This document shows, in pieces, positions 1 through 5,300 of a stretch of 5,530 nt of DNA. Numbering within the stretch: position 1 is the stretch's first letter; every line of letters begins with the position of its first letter. The stretch comes from Lachnospiraceae bacterium (GTDB lineage: Bacteria > Bacillota > Clostridia > Lachnospirales > Lachnospiraceae): positions 1-5,530 of the forward strand of contig JAILFQ010000034.1 in assembly GCA_024697505.1 (NCBI GenBank). Reading direction: 5' to 3'. The notes below the pieces were generated by a model, which saw only the letters and a program-made list of their open reading frames with translations, was not told the origin of the DNA and searched no databases. The position numbers were made by a program, and so were the translations under genes.

Positions 1-335
1 ACCTGGTCGTTGCGGCTGCGGCCGGTGTGGAGCTTTTTGCCTGTGTCTCCGGTGCGGGAAATAAGTTCTGCTTCCACAAAGCTATGTATGTCTTCCTGGG
101 CAGGGTCAAACTCTAAAGTTTTATTGTCCAGTTCGGTCTTAATCTGATTAAGGGCAGCTATTATTGTGTCCCGCTCGTCTGCTGTAAGTATATTCTGTTT
201 TGCAAGCATTGCAACATGTGCAATGCTTCCTCTGATATCCTGGGAATAAAATCTGGAATCAAAGGAAAGGGAAGCATTAAAGTTATGTACAAGCTGATTT
301 GTCTCTTTTGTAAAACGTCCGCCCCAAAGTTTCAT
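1..335 (-). CDS. argH: Argininosuccinate lyase, N-terminal part (cut by the left window edge)
   Basis: Cytosolic enzyme that splits argininosuccinate into arginine and fumarate, the last step of arginine biosynthesis. Only the first 111 residues are present; family members are about 460 residues. Seen directly: the protein opens with the MKLWGGRF start typical of this family, continues with the SIAHVAMLA helix region, and reaches the conserved block HTGRSRNDQ at residues 103-111, a substrate-binding segment of the fumarase/aspartase superfamily. The ATG at 335 is preceded by a GGAGG site at 341-345 with 5 bases of spacing, which fixes the start. It lies 25 bases downstream of the small acidic gene at 361-663, in the same direction, so the two are probably cotranscribed from the promoter at 691-719. 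No convincing ArgR-type arginine box was seen. Identification is very secure. Confidence 0.97.
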   Translation of the reverse strand, partial: MKLWGGRFTKETNQLVHNFNASLSFDSRFYSQDIRGSIAHVAMLAKQNILTADERDTIIAALNQIKTELDNKTLEFDPAQEDIHSFVEAELISRTGDTGKKLHTGRSRNDQ

Positions 336-360
336 ACAGGCCTCCTAATAAGTCTTTATT

Positions 361-663
361 TTAGTTTGGTATTTTTTCCTTGTTTTCGGTATCCATGTCC
401 GCTTCATAGTATTTAACCACGTTTCCGGATACAAGAGAATGTTGCCCAAGGCATAAATCTCTGTCCTGAATATATTCTTTATTATCGTAAATAATAAAGT
501 TATCTTTCATAAGTCCGCTGTAAGGAAGTATAGGAGAAAAAGGCTTTTCTTCAGTAGCTTTCTCTTCCTCCGACTCCGTATTTTTTTCTTCCTCAGGTTC
601 TGTATGCTTTTCTTCTTCGAAATCAGGTTTGTTTTCAAAATCTTTTTCTTTTTCGTCAGCCAT
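361..663 (-). CDS. Small acidic repeat protein of unknown function, upstream of argH
   Basis: A 100-residue protein that I do not recognise. The first 40 residues are almost entirely Glu, Lys, Asp and Thr and look disordered. Residues 16-39 are three tandem 8-residue units of the form EEEK-x-T-E-x. Residues 41-100 look like a small folded part (PFSPILPYSG, then FIIYDNKEY, then DLCLGQHSLVSGNVVKYYE) and end in a charged tail. There is no signal peptide and no membrane segment, so a cytoplasmic location is likely. The ATG at 663 has an AAGGAGG site at 674-680, about 11 bases upstream. It is a real gene rather than a shadow because it has a proper ribosome site, a good promoter just upstream (691-719), and sits tightly before argH. 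Whether it has any role in arginine metabolism is unknown. Confidence 0.8.
   Translation of the reverse strand: MADEKEKDFENKPDFEEEKHTEPEEEKNTESEEEKATEEKPFSPILPYSGLMKDNFIIYDNKEYIQDRDLCLGQHSLVSGNVVKYYEADMDTENKEKIPN
547..618 (-). repeat. Three tandem 24-base in-frame repeats encoding EEEKxTEx
   Basis: Within the small acidic gene, residues 16-39 read EEEKHTEP, EEEKNTES and EEEKATEE. The DNA of the three 24-base units is similar but not identical, so this is a diverged tandem repeat rather than a recent duplication. Such acidic repeats usually form flexible, highly charged segments and can vary in copy number between strains. Confidence 0.8.
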
Positions 664-690
664 GATCGTAAGGCCTCCTTTTGTGGAGTT

Positions 691-719
691 ATTTTATACC
701 GAAATAATAAAAACTTCAA
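691..719 (-). promoter_or_regulatory. Sigma-A-type promoter for the acidic gene and argH
   Basis: Read on the minus strand there is TTGAAG (714-719) as -35, a spacer of exactly 17 bases, and TAAAAT (691-696) as -10. Transcription would start near 684, giving a leader of about 20 bases that just contains the AAGGAGG ribosome site. Position, spacing and box quality all fit. Prediction only. Confidence 0.7.
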
Positions 720-730
720 GGAATACCTTG
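717..730. promoter_or_regulatory. Perfect inverted repeat CAAGGAATACCTTG, possible operator
   Basis: Two 5-base arms, CAAGG (717-721) and CCTTG (726-730), flank AATA. The left arm overlaps the -35 box of the minus-strand promoter by three bases, so a bound protein could block or assist polymerase there. A second, wider pair AATACC (722-727) and GGTATT (743-748) interleaves with it. The binding protein is unknown, and a short palindrome in AT-rich DNA may arise by chance. Confidence 0.35.
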
Positions 731-834
731 TTTATTATACTTGGTATTAGTCTTACAGAAAAGGGATTTCTAATAAATTTTGTGAAATTGTAACAAAAAT
801 CCAGGTGTTTTTTTTACATAGGATTACGCTGGGA

Positions 835-861
835 GGAAGTTTACTTTACTTCCGGAAGTAA
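835..861. promoter_or_regulatory. 16-base perfect palindrome plus extra half-site, likely operator of the pilus promoter
   Basis: TTACTTCCGGAAGTAA at 846-861 equals its own reverse complement over all 16 bases. A further copy of the half-site GGAAGT lies at 835-840, so the region carries GGAAGT, ACTTCC, GGAAGT in alternating orientation. The palindrome fills positions 1-16 of the 17-base spacer of the promoter at 840-868, the placement expected for a dimeric regulator acting directly on polymerase. I do not recognise it as the site of a known regulator. Confidence 0.5.
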
Positions 862-868
862 TTATCAT
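840..868 (+). promoter_or_regulatory. Candidate promoter of the Tad pilus operon
   Basis: TTTACT (840-845, four of six matches to TTGACA), a 17-base spacer, and TATCAT (863-868, five of six matches to TATAAT). Start of transcription would be near 875, giving a leader of about 125 nt before the GTG at 1000. No better-spaced promoter was found between 868 and 1000, although several isolated -10-like boxes exist there (for example TAAAAT at 953-958, without a matching -35). Confidence 0.45.
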
Positions 869-914
869 TTATTTATGAACTTGAAAGAAGCGCGCAAATC
901 TTAAAAGTCTCTTT

Positions 915-940
915 ATACGGACATTTGTTCCGTTTCGTAT
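915..940 (+). other. Overlapping inverted repeats in the leader of the pilus operon
   Basis: Two alternative stems share bases: ATACG (915-919) with CGTAT (936-940), and ACGGA (917-921) with TCCGT (929-933). They cannot form together. The segment could be a small RNA switch, a protein site, or chance. Stems are only 5 base pairs. Confidence 0.2.
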
Positions 941-999
941 TAACAATCAAGATAAAATAATAAGGGGTTGCAGTTTTAGCTGTAGAAAGCGAGGGTGAA

Positions 1000-1803
1000 G
1001 TGAAGATTGCCGGATGGTGTGCCTCCCGCAGTTGCGAGAGCATTACCCGAAAGCTTGCCGCCATTAGTGTTGCCTGTGCGGTTTGTTACAATAAAAAAAT
1101 AACGTTTGGCAGTAATTATATGAGTGACAGAATGCCAAGAGACATTTTGAATGGCAGCACAGGTACTTTTGGGGGTGTGGTAAGAAAAAAGTTTTGCTAT
1201 TCATATGGTGAAACAGATTATTTCCGTCTTCTGTGGGAAAGAAGACTCGAGGAAAAACGTGCAGAACCCGCAGGGGGAGCTTTAAAGGACAGAGTGTTCT
1301 TTGTAGACCCGCCGGATATGACGGACGGGAATCTGTTTGATAATTCCATAGCAAGAAAAACCGTATATTTTATCAGCGTTTTCGGTCGCGGTCAGAACGT
1401 GTGGAGATTCCTTAATGAAGCGGACGAAATAGCTGTATTTCTTACATCAGATAAAAAAGAGACAGAATCATTTTTTGAAATGTATGCATGTCTTGTCGGA
1501 AAATGTTTTTTCTTTTTAGAATGCGATCTTAATAATTCCGTTGATGAAGTTTTGGAAACCATGAAAAGGTATAATGTTGCCCCGGAACGGCTTTGTACTT
1601 TACCTAAAAATGCCGCTTTTTATGAGGCATGCGAAAGAGGTAATCTTGAAAAATTTATGCTGTCCAATCTTTATGCAACCGAACCTGAAAACTATCTTTT
1701 TATGAAGCAAATAAGGAAGGCAGCGAAACTTCTTGTTGCAAATCAATTTTCGGAGGAAGGCATATTTGAAAAAAATACATCTAAAAAAGTCGTATTCTCT
1801 TAG
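1000..1803 (+). CDS. CpaE/TadZ-like pilus assembly protein with degenerate ATPase motifs (first of three)
   Basis: A 267-residue protein with the outline of the ParA/MinD-like CpaE/TadZ family, which marks the site of Tad pilus assembly in the cell. Seen: a first strand KIAGWCAS (2-9), a loop and long helix (10-30) in place of the P-loop, and a second strand KKITFG. The strand TVYFISVFG (121-129) sits where Walker B belongs and is followed by EADEIAVFLTSD (140-151), matching the family's 'ADEVLLVTTPD' pattern. Near the end, LPKNAAFYEACERGNLEKF (201-219) corresponds to the family's 'IPYN...' block. The Walker A Gly-Lys-Thr and the Walker B Asp are absent, so ATP hydrolysis is unlikely. The start is GTG with GAGGGTGA just upstream (991-998, tight spacing); it is the only in-frame start after the stop at 961, other than internal ATGs that would delete strand 1. 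The 3' end overlaps the next gene by 38 bases. Family assignment is by pattern only. Confidence 0.75.
   Translation: MKIAGWCASRSCESITRKLAAISVACAVCYNKKITFGSNYMSDRMPRDILNGSTGTFGGVVRKKFCYSYGETDYFRLLWERRLEEKRAEPAGGALKDRVFFVDPPDMTDGNLFDNSIARKTVYFISVFGRGQNVWRFLNEADEIAVFLTSDKKETESFFEMYACLVGKCFFFLECDLNNSVDEVLETMKRYNVAPERLCTLPKNAAFYEACERGNLEKFMLSNLYATEPENYLFMKQIRKAAKLLVANQFSEEGIFEKNTSKKVVFS
1752..1760 (+). promoter_or_regulatory. Strong ribosome site GGAGGAAGG that fixes a TTG start at 1766
   Basis: GGAGGAAGG lies 5 bases before TTG 1766 (9 bases counting from the GGAGG core). It is inside the 3' end of the preceding gene. It argues for TTG 1766 over the earlier in-frame TTG at 1733, which has no ribosome site. 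Confidence 0.8.
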
Positions 1804-2335
1804 AGCGAAAACGATTGTACTTCCAATTTTCGCTGTAATTATCCTTATTCAGACCGGCTTTAACCTTCTTTTTATAAGACAGATACAGGCTTTAACCGGC
1901 GAGAATGCCGGGCTTACGGCTGAACTTTCCGACTACGACAAAGAAAAAGCAAGTAGAGGAAGCAAGTATGAATACTTTACGGATCAGATAGAGGCTTCGG
2001 GAAACATATCCTCGGGAGACCTGGTTGAAATCCGTATTTGTTATTCCAACGCAGAGGACTACAGAGTTATTGCGGCAAAATGTTTATCATTTGCGGGGAA
2101 CGACGGCATGACTTTTGAAATGTCTGAAGAGGAAATCCTTGTTTTTTCTTCCGCACTTTTTGACAAAAGAAATTATTCCGGTACAAGACTGTATGCTGTA
2201 AAGTGTCCTGAAACGGAAACCGGAAGATTGGATAACTGTGAGTATATTCCTGTAAAAAACATACTTGAAATAATAGATAATACTGAATTGCAGGAAAAAA
2301 GAACTTTGCTTGAGGAGAGACTTAACAATGAATGA
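1766..2335 (+). CDS. CpaB/RcpC-like Flp pilus assembly protein, short form
   Basis: A 189-residue membrane-anchored protein. A basic N-terminus (KKIHLKK) is followed by one membrane segment at about 16-37 (IVLPIFAVIILIQTGFNLLFI), then a short polar helix, then an extracellular domain. The domain has the CpaB/RcpC plan: ISSGDLVEIRI (a 'GD-x-VDV' strand turn), EDYRVIAAKCL, then FEMSEEEILVFSSAL followed by a short strand with SGTRLYAVK, equivalent to the family's 'TPEQAELLALA...L.L.LR' segment. CpaB proteins act at the cell surface in pilus assembly. The usual SAF domain of longer family members is not evident; much of the usual N-terminal half is missing. Start TTG 1766 was chosen from its ribosome site (1752-1760). 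The stop overlaps the next start (ATGAATGA), so translation is probably coupled. Function is inferred from shape and neighbours. Confidence 0.65.
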   Translation: MKKIHLKKSYSLRAKTIVLPIFAVIILIQTGFNLLFIRQIQALTGENAGLTAELSDYDKEKASRGSKYEYFTDQIEASGNISSGDLVEIRICYSNAEDYRVIAAKCLSFAGNDGMTFEMSEEEILVFSSALFDKRNYSGTRLYAVKCPETETGRLDNCEYIPVKNILEIIDNTELQEKRTLLEERLNNE

Positions 2336-2951
2336 TGGCACCATTGTGGGACTGGTTGGATACGAATGTGAAGATTTTACTGTTTATCTGGCCAAGATTC
2401 TAAACTATCTTTCCGTAAAAACTATTATTTCGGATAAAACTCCCGGTGGAAGTGTGTTTGGAATTCTTGGAATAAAACCTCTGGGAAACGGAACCGCCTT
2501 CTACGGCACCGTCCCGGTTTGTTCAAGAAGCCCGGAAGAAATGAAGGGATTTGATGTTGTTCTTATGTGCTTTGGTGAAGGGATATCCAATGCAGAGATT
2601 GGAAAGTGCAATAAAGTTGTCATGTTTTCGGATGCTACCGCTTATAGAGCAGAGAATCTGGAGAAGGTTTCAAAACTTGGAGGAGGAAGGAAGCTCTTTA
2701 TTAGGGATTATGTTCCTATGAAATACGGGAAAAGATTTATTTCTGCTGTTTCCGGAACATCCTCGGCTGCAGTTTCTTTGATATATGCCGATGAACGGGA
2801 CATAAGAGCAAAATGCTATCTGGGGACCGAAAAGAATGTGAAACTTGCCGGCCTTTCGGAGACAATGAAAAATGCTCTTAAGGAGGTTGCTTTGGACTTT
2901 TTTCCGGCTTTGGAGAATAGATTAGTAGCAGAAGCAATAAAAAAGGGGTGA
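2328..2951 (+). CDS. Degenerate ParA/MinD-like protein of the Tad locus (second of three)
   Basis: A 207-residue protein. It opens TIVGLVGYECEDFTVYLAKI (5-24), a strand, loop and helix in the place of a P-loop NTPase start, followed by VKTIISD (30-36) as second strand. There is no Gly-Lys-Thr/Ser, so no nucleotide binding of the usual kind is expected. FDVVLMCFGEG (75-85) stands where Walker B should be but lacks the Asp after the strand. NKVVMFSDATAY (95-106) resembles the 'ADEVLLVTTPD' strand, KLFIRDYVP (122-130) the next one. The charged YADERD (153-158) may be a family-specific motif. ATG 2328 is chosen over the earlier TTG 2310 because GAGGAGAG (2312-2319) lies about 9-10 bases before it. 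It overlaps the CpaB-like gene by 8 bases and precedes the next ParA-like gene by 21. Specific role unknown; a scaffold or localisation factor is inference. Confidence 0.65.
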   Translation: MNDGTIVGLVGYECEDFTVYLAKILNYLSVKTIISDKTPGGSVFGILGIKPLGNGTAFYGTVPVCSRSPEEMKGFDVVLMCFGEGISNAEIGKCNKVVMFSDATAYRAENLEKVSKLGGGRKLFIRDYVPMKYGKRFISAVSGTSSAAVSLIYADERDIRAKCYLGTEKNVKLAGLSETMKNALKEVALDFFPALENRLVAEAIKKG

Positions 2952-2972
2952 ATTATAGAAAAATTGGGGAAA

Positions 2973-3734
2973 ATGATCATTTTTGCGGCCGACAGGTTTG
3001 GTGCCTATTCGGGGGTTGAAATAGCGGCTTTTGTTGCATCATTGGTTAGTCTGAAAGGAAAGAATGTGATTCTGACAGGTCTGTATGAAAGTTCGTCGGC
3101 TTTATTCAGTGTTGATGAAACGACCACTGTAAAAGGAATCAGTCGTCTTATATTAAAGTTTAAGAACAGTGGGGTAACGCAGGCAGATATAAGGGACAAC
3201 CTGCAATTAACAAAAATACAGGGATTAAGTTGTCTGAACGCTGATGAAAGATTAAAAAATCATAAAACAGAAGCAGGAAGGATTGGCGCAAAACTACTGT
3301 TCAATGATGTATTGGGGGAGTGTGACTATCTTTTTCTTTCAACCCTTGGGGCAAACGAGGACACAGTTGATTATTATGCCCGGAACGCGGATGAAGTGAT
3401 CAAACTAAAAGCTGCCAGGGTCAGAAAAGAGGCGTTATCAGGTGATGAAGGTGAAATATTCTGTCTTAATGGTACATTTGCGGATTCAAAAATTGGTTTT
3501 CCATGGTTTTTAACCGAATATGCAAAATGCGGTAAAAGAAAAAATAAGTTATCTTCAAAAAAGAATCTCTACGAGATTCCGTTAAATGCCTGTGTCTGTG
3601 ATTATATAAATGCATCAAAACTGGATGAATATTTCCTGAAATCCGAGTTTTTATCAAGGGGTGAAGAAGATTATGAGTTTGTTGGGGCCTGTTTGGAACT
3701 TGCGGAAAGAGTCATGGACTGCGGTACAGAATGA
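2973..3734 (+). CDS. Degenerate ParA/MinD-like CpaE-type protein (third of three)
   Basis: A 253-residue protein with strand 1 MIIFAADRFG (1-10), a helix after AYSGVEIAAF and strand 2 KNVILTGLYES (30-40), the layout of ParA/MinD proteins, but the P-loop Lys and Thr are missing (AYSGVE instead). ECDYLFLSTLG (116-126) is at the Walker B place without its Asp, then NADEVIKL (138-145). The end, IPLNACVCDYINASKLDEYF (202-221) and EDYEFVGACLELAERVM (232-248), lines up well with the end of the first CpaE-like protein, which supports common ancestry and shows that the 3' end is real coding sequence. ATG 2973 (GGGGA just before) is preferred to TTG 2964, though neither has an ideal ribosome site. The last 62 bases overlap the start chosen for the TadA gene. 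Probably non-catalytic, acting with the pilus ATPase. Confidence 0.65.
   Translation: MIIFAADRFGAYSGVEIAAFVASLVSLKGKNVILTGLYESSSALFSVDETTTVKGISRLILKFKNSGVTQADIRDNLQLTKIQGLSCLNADERLKNHKTEAGRIGAKLLFNDVLGECDYLFLSTLGANEDTVDYYARNADEVIKLKAARVRKEALSGDEGEIFCLNGTFADSKIGFPWFLTEYAKCGKRKNKLSSKKNLYEIPLNACVCDYINASKLDEYFLKSEFLSRGEEDYEFVGACLELAERVMDCGTE
3656..3664 (+). promoter_or_regulatory. Ribosome site AAGGGGTGA that favours ATG 3673 for the TadA gene
   Basis: AAGGGGTGA resembles the extended Shine-Dalgarno AGGAGGTGA and ends 8 bases before ATG 3673. For GTG 3661 the same site would overlap the start codon, so that start is less likely. The match is imperfect. Confidence 0.45.
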
Positions 3735-5298
3735 TAACCTGTCTCTAAAAGAAATAATCAGTTACATACCGGATCATCTTTATGACTACTACGAAAAGAC
3801 CGGATTAGAGGAAATTAAAGACAGTATATTGAAGTGCTCCTCAGGGGATAAAGGGTGCAGAGAAACCGTAATGGAACTGATAAGAATGTACCTGGAAAGG
3901 ATACCTGAGGCAGAAAGATATAACCTGCTTCCATGTTTTAATCCTGACTTATTGAACCCTTATTTCCGGTTTGAAATTCTCCTTTATATGAAAGAAAAAG
4001 CAGAGGAAGGTTGCGGCTTTTTATCTCTTTATGATGAGTACTTTTCTAAGAATTTTTTCGTGGAAGAAGTTTTGGAAATCGGAGCAGAGGATATTAACAC
4101 TATCTTTAAAGCAGAAAATTACTTACCGGAAATCGAAGATTTAAATGCAATACTTTCAAGAATTGTATTTGCACAGGCCTTAGGTCTTGGAGTTATAGAT
4201 TCTCTGAATTACGAAAAAGGGGTTGAGGAGATTCAGATTGGGATGTCCGGGAAAAATTTCAGCGGATACGATTACAAAAATGTGCTTTCCGGAAGAGAAA
4301 CCGAGTCAGGTAAATGCTTTGAAGGAGTTTACCTGATGTGCAGAGGAAGACTTCTTAAACTGAACTTTCTGTCTTTTGGCTCCGAATCCGAGATGAAAAG
4401 AGTGATAAGGAATCTTATAGCGGATTGCGGGTGTGGAGAACTTACACCCGTAAACCCAATGATAGTTACGGAAAGCTGTGACGGAAGAAGAATAACGGTT
4501 TCCTGCCCCCCTGCGACGGAAGGTTATTCGGCACTTATAAGAAAGTTTGATGTTGGCAGTCTTATTTGTCTGGAAAAGCTCTATCCGGAGCTTAGAAATG
4601 CTGTAGAGATCAGAAAACTTCTGGGTTTCATTGTTAAGAGCGGATGTCATATTGCAATCACCGGAGATATGGCATCGGGCAAGACGACTCTATTCAGGGC
4701 TTTGCTCGAACAGGTGCCTGCCGGAAACAGTATAAGGATAATTGAATCCGAATCCTTTGAATTGAATGCAAGAGCATATTTACAAGACAGAAACATTTTA
4801 ACCATGAGGGTATCAAAAACTACCCCTGTAAACGAAGTGTTGGCATTTGCCAGAAAGACCACCGGAAGAGTATTTGGAATAGGCGAGGTTAATTCTCCTG
4901 ATGTTGCATCTTTAGCGGTTGATCTTTCAAAAATAGCCGGACAATTGATTTTCTCTGCTCATTATCAGTCTACGGAAGAGATGGTTTCAGACTTTGTAAA
5001 TGCAAAATTGTGTGTCGGCGGATACAGTGATGAACGTCTTGCACTTTCTGATGCCCTCGGAGCGGTTTGCTTTGATATTCATCTTGGTATAACCCGCGGC
5101 ATAAGATATCCGGAGTACATTAACGAGGTGGTAAGAGAACCGGGAGGGTACAGAGTAAAAGAAATATATAAGTTCGATGACAAGGTGTTTTTTGTCGAAA
5201 AACCGTCCGATAAAACAATGCTTAAAGCAAAAAAGATTATGAAGTCAGAAGAATACAGGGGATTTACGGACTTTTTAACCGCCGGTGCAAAAGGGTAA
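3673..5298 (+). CDS. tadA: TadA/CpaF-type secretion ATPase, divergent
   Basis: The cytoplasmic motor ATPase of the Tad/Flp pilus (type II/IV secretion ATPase family); 541 residues from ATG 3673, longer than the common 400-500. Residues 1 to about 180 are a helical N-terminal extension. The core N-domain follows from about 184 (VEEIQIGMSG) with IRKF at 289-292. Walker A is GDMASGKTT (331-339), intact as GxxxxGKT. The Asp-box region reads IIESESFEL (356-364) where the family usually has IED-x-x-EL. Walker B is FGIGEVNSPD (401-410), keeping the catalytic Glu405 but with NSPD for the usual RGPE/RGGE. The His box is SAHYQS (428-433), with His430 retained. So it probably still hydrolyses ATP. The start is uncertain: GTG 3661, ATG 3673 and TTG 3700 are in frame, and the region overlaps well-supported coding sequence of the gene before. 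A putative tadB begins 2 bases after its stop. Family identity is secure. Confidence 0.9.
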   Translation: MSLLGPVWNLRKESWTAVQNDNLSLKEIISYIPDHLYDYYEKTGLEEIKDSILKCSSGDKGCRETVMELIRMYLERIPEAERYNLLPCFNPDLLNPYFRFEILLYMKEKAEEGCGFLSLYDEYFSKNFFVEEVLEIGAEDINTIFKAENYLPEIEDLNAILSRIVFAQALGLGVIDSLNYEKGVEEIQIGMSGKNFSGYDYKNVLSGRETESGKCFEGVYLMCRGRLLKLNFLSFGSESEMKRVIRNLIADCGCGELTPVNPMIVTESCDGRRITVSCPPATEGYSALIRKFDVGSLICLEKLYPELRNAVEIRKLLGFIVKSGCHIAITGDMASGKTTLFRALLEQVPAGNSIRIIESESFELNARAYLQDRNILTMRVSKTTPVNEVLAFARKTTGRVFGIGEVNSPDVASLAVDLSKIAGQLIFSAHYQSTEEMVSDFVNAKLCVGGYSDERLALSDALGAVCFDIHLGITRGIRYPEYINEVVREPGGYRVKEIYKFDDKVFFVEKPSDKTMLKAKKIMKSEEYRGFTDFLTAGAKG

Positions 5299-5300
5299 AA

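Larger units (their letters stand above)
664..999. other. Divergent intergenic region between the argH side and the pilus operon
   Basis: A 336-base AT-rich stretch with no credible gene on either strand. It holds the minus-strand promoter (691-719), a small palindrome at 717-730, a T-rich tract at 808-815, a 16-base palindrome in a likely plus-strand promoter (840-868), and a likely untranslated leader from about 875 to 999 with a small inverted repeat at 915-940. No tRNA, terminator or known riboswitch consensus was recognised. Confidence 0.75.

Noticed and set aside
216..416. Plus-strand open frame of 66 codons
   Set aside because: It lies antisense across the start of argH and the end of the acidic gene, has no ribosome site and a low-complexity sequence.
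780..796. TTGTGAAATTGTAACAA, resembling a Rex-type redox operator
   Set aside because: The outer TTGT/ACAA arms match, but the site is 17 rather than 18 bases and two of the inner pairs fail, so it is probably chance in AT-rich DNA.
804..825. T-rich run at 808-815 flanked by AATCC and GGATT, as a possible terminator
   Set aside because: No GC-rich stem directly before the T-run, and no gene ends nearby on either strand.
875..904. Nine-codon frame MNLKEARKS starting at the predicted transcription start
   Set aside because: No ribosome site and too short to judge; most likely chance.
873..1354. Two minus-strand open frames (873-1064 and 1064-1354) over the pilus promoter and first pilus gene
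   Set aside because: No ribosome site, and they lie opposite a well-supported gene and its leader; Cys, His and Phe content typical of antisense shadows.
4306..4862. Minus-strand open frames opposite tadA
   Set aside because: They are shadows of the conserved ATPase coding sequence, without ribosome sites or recognisable domains.
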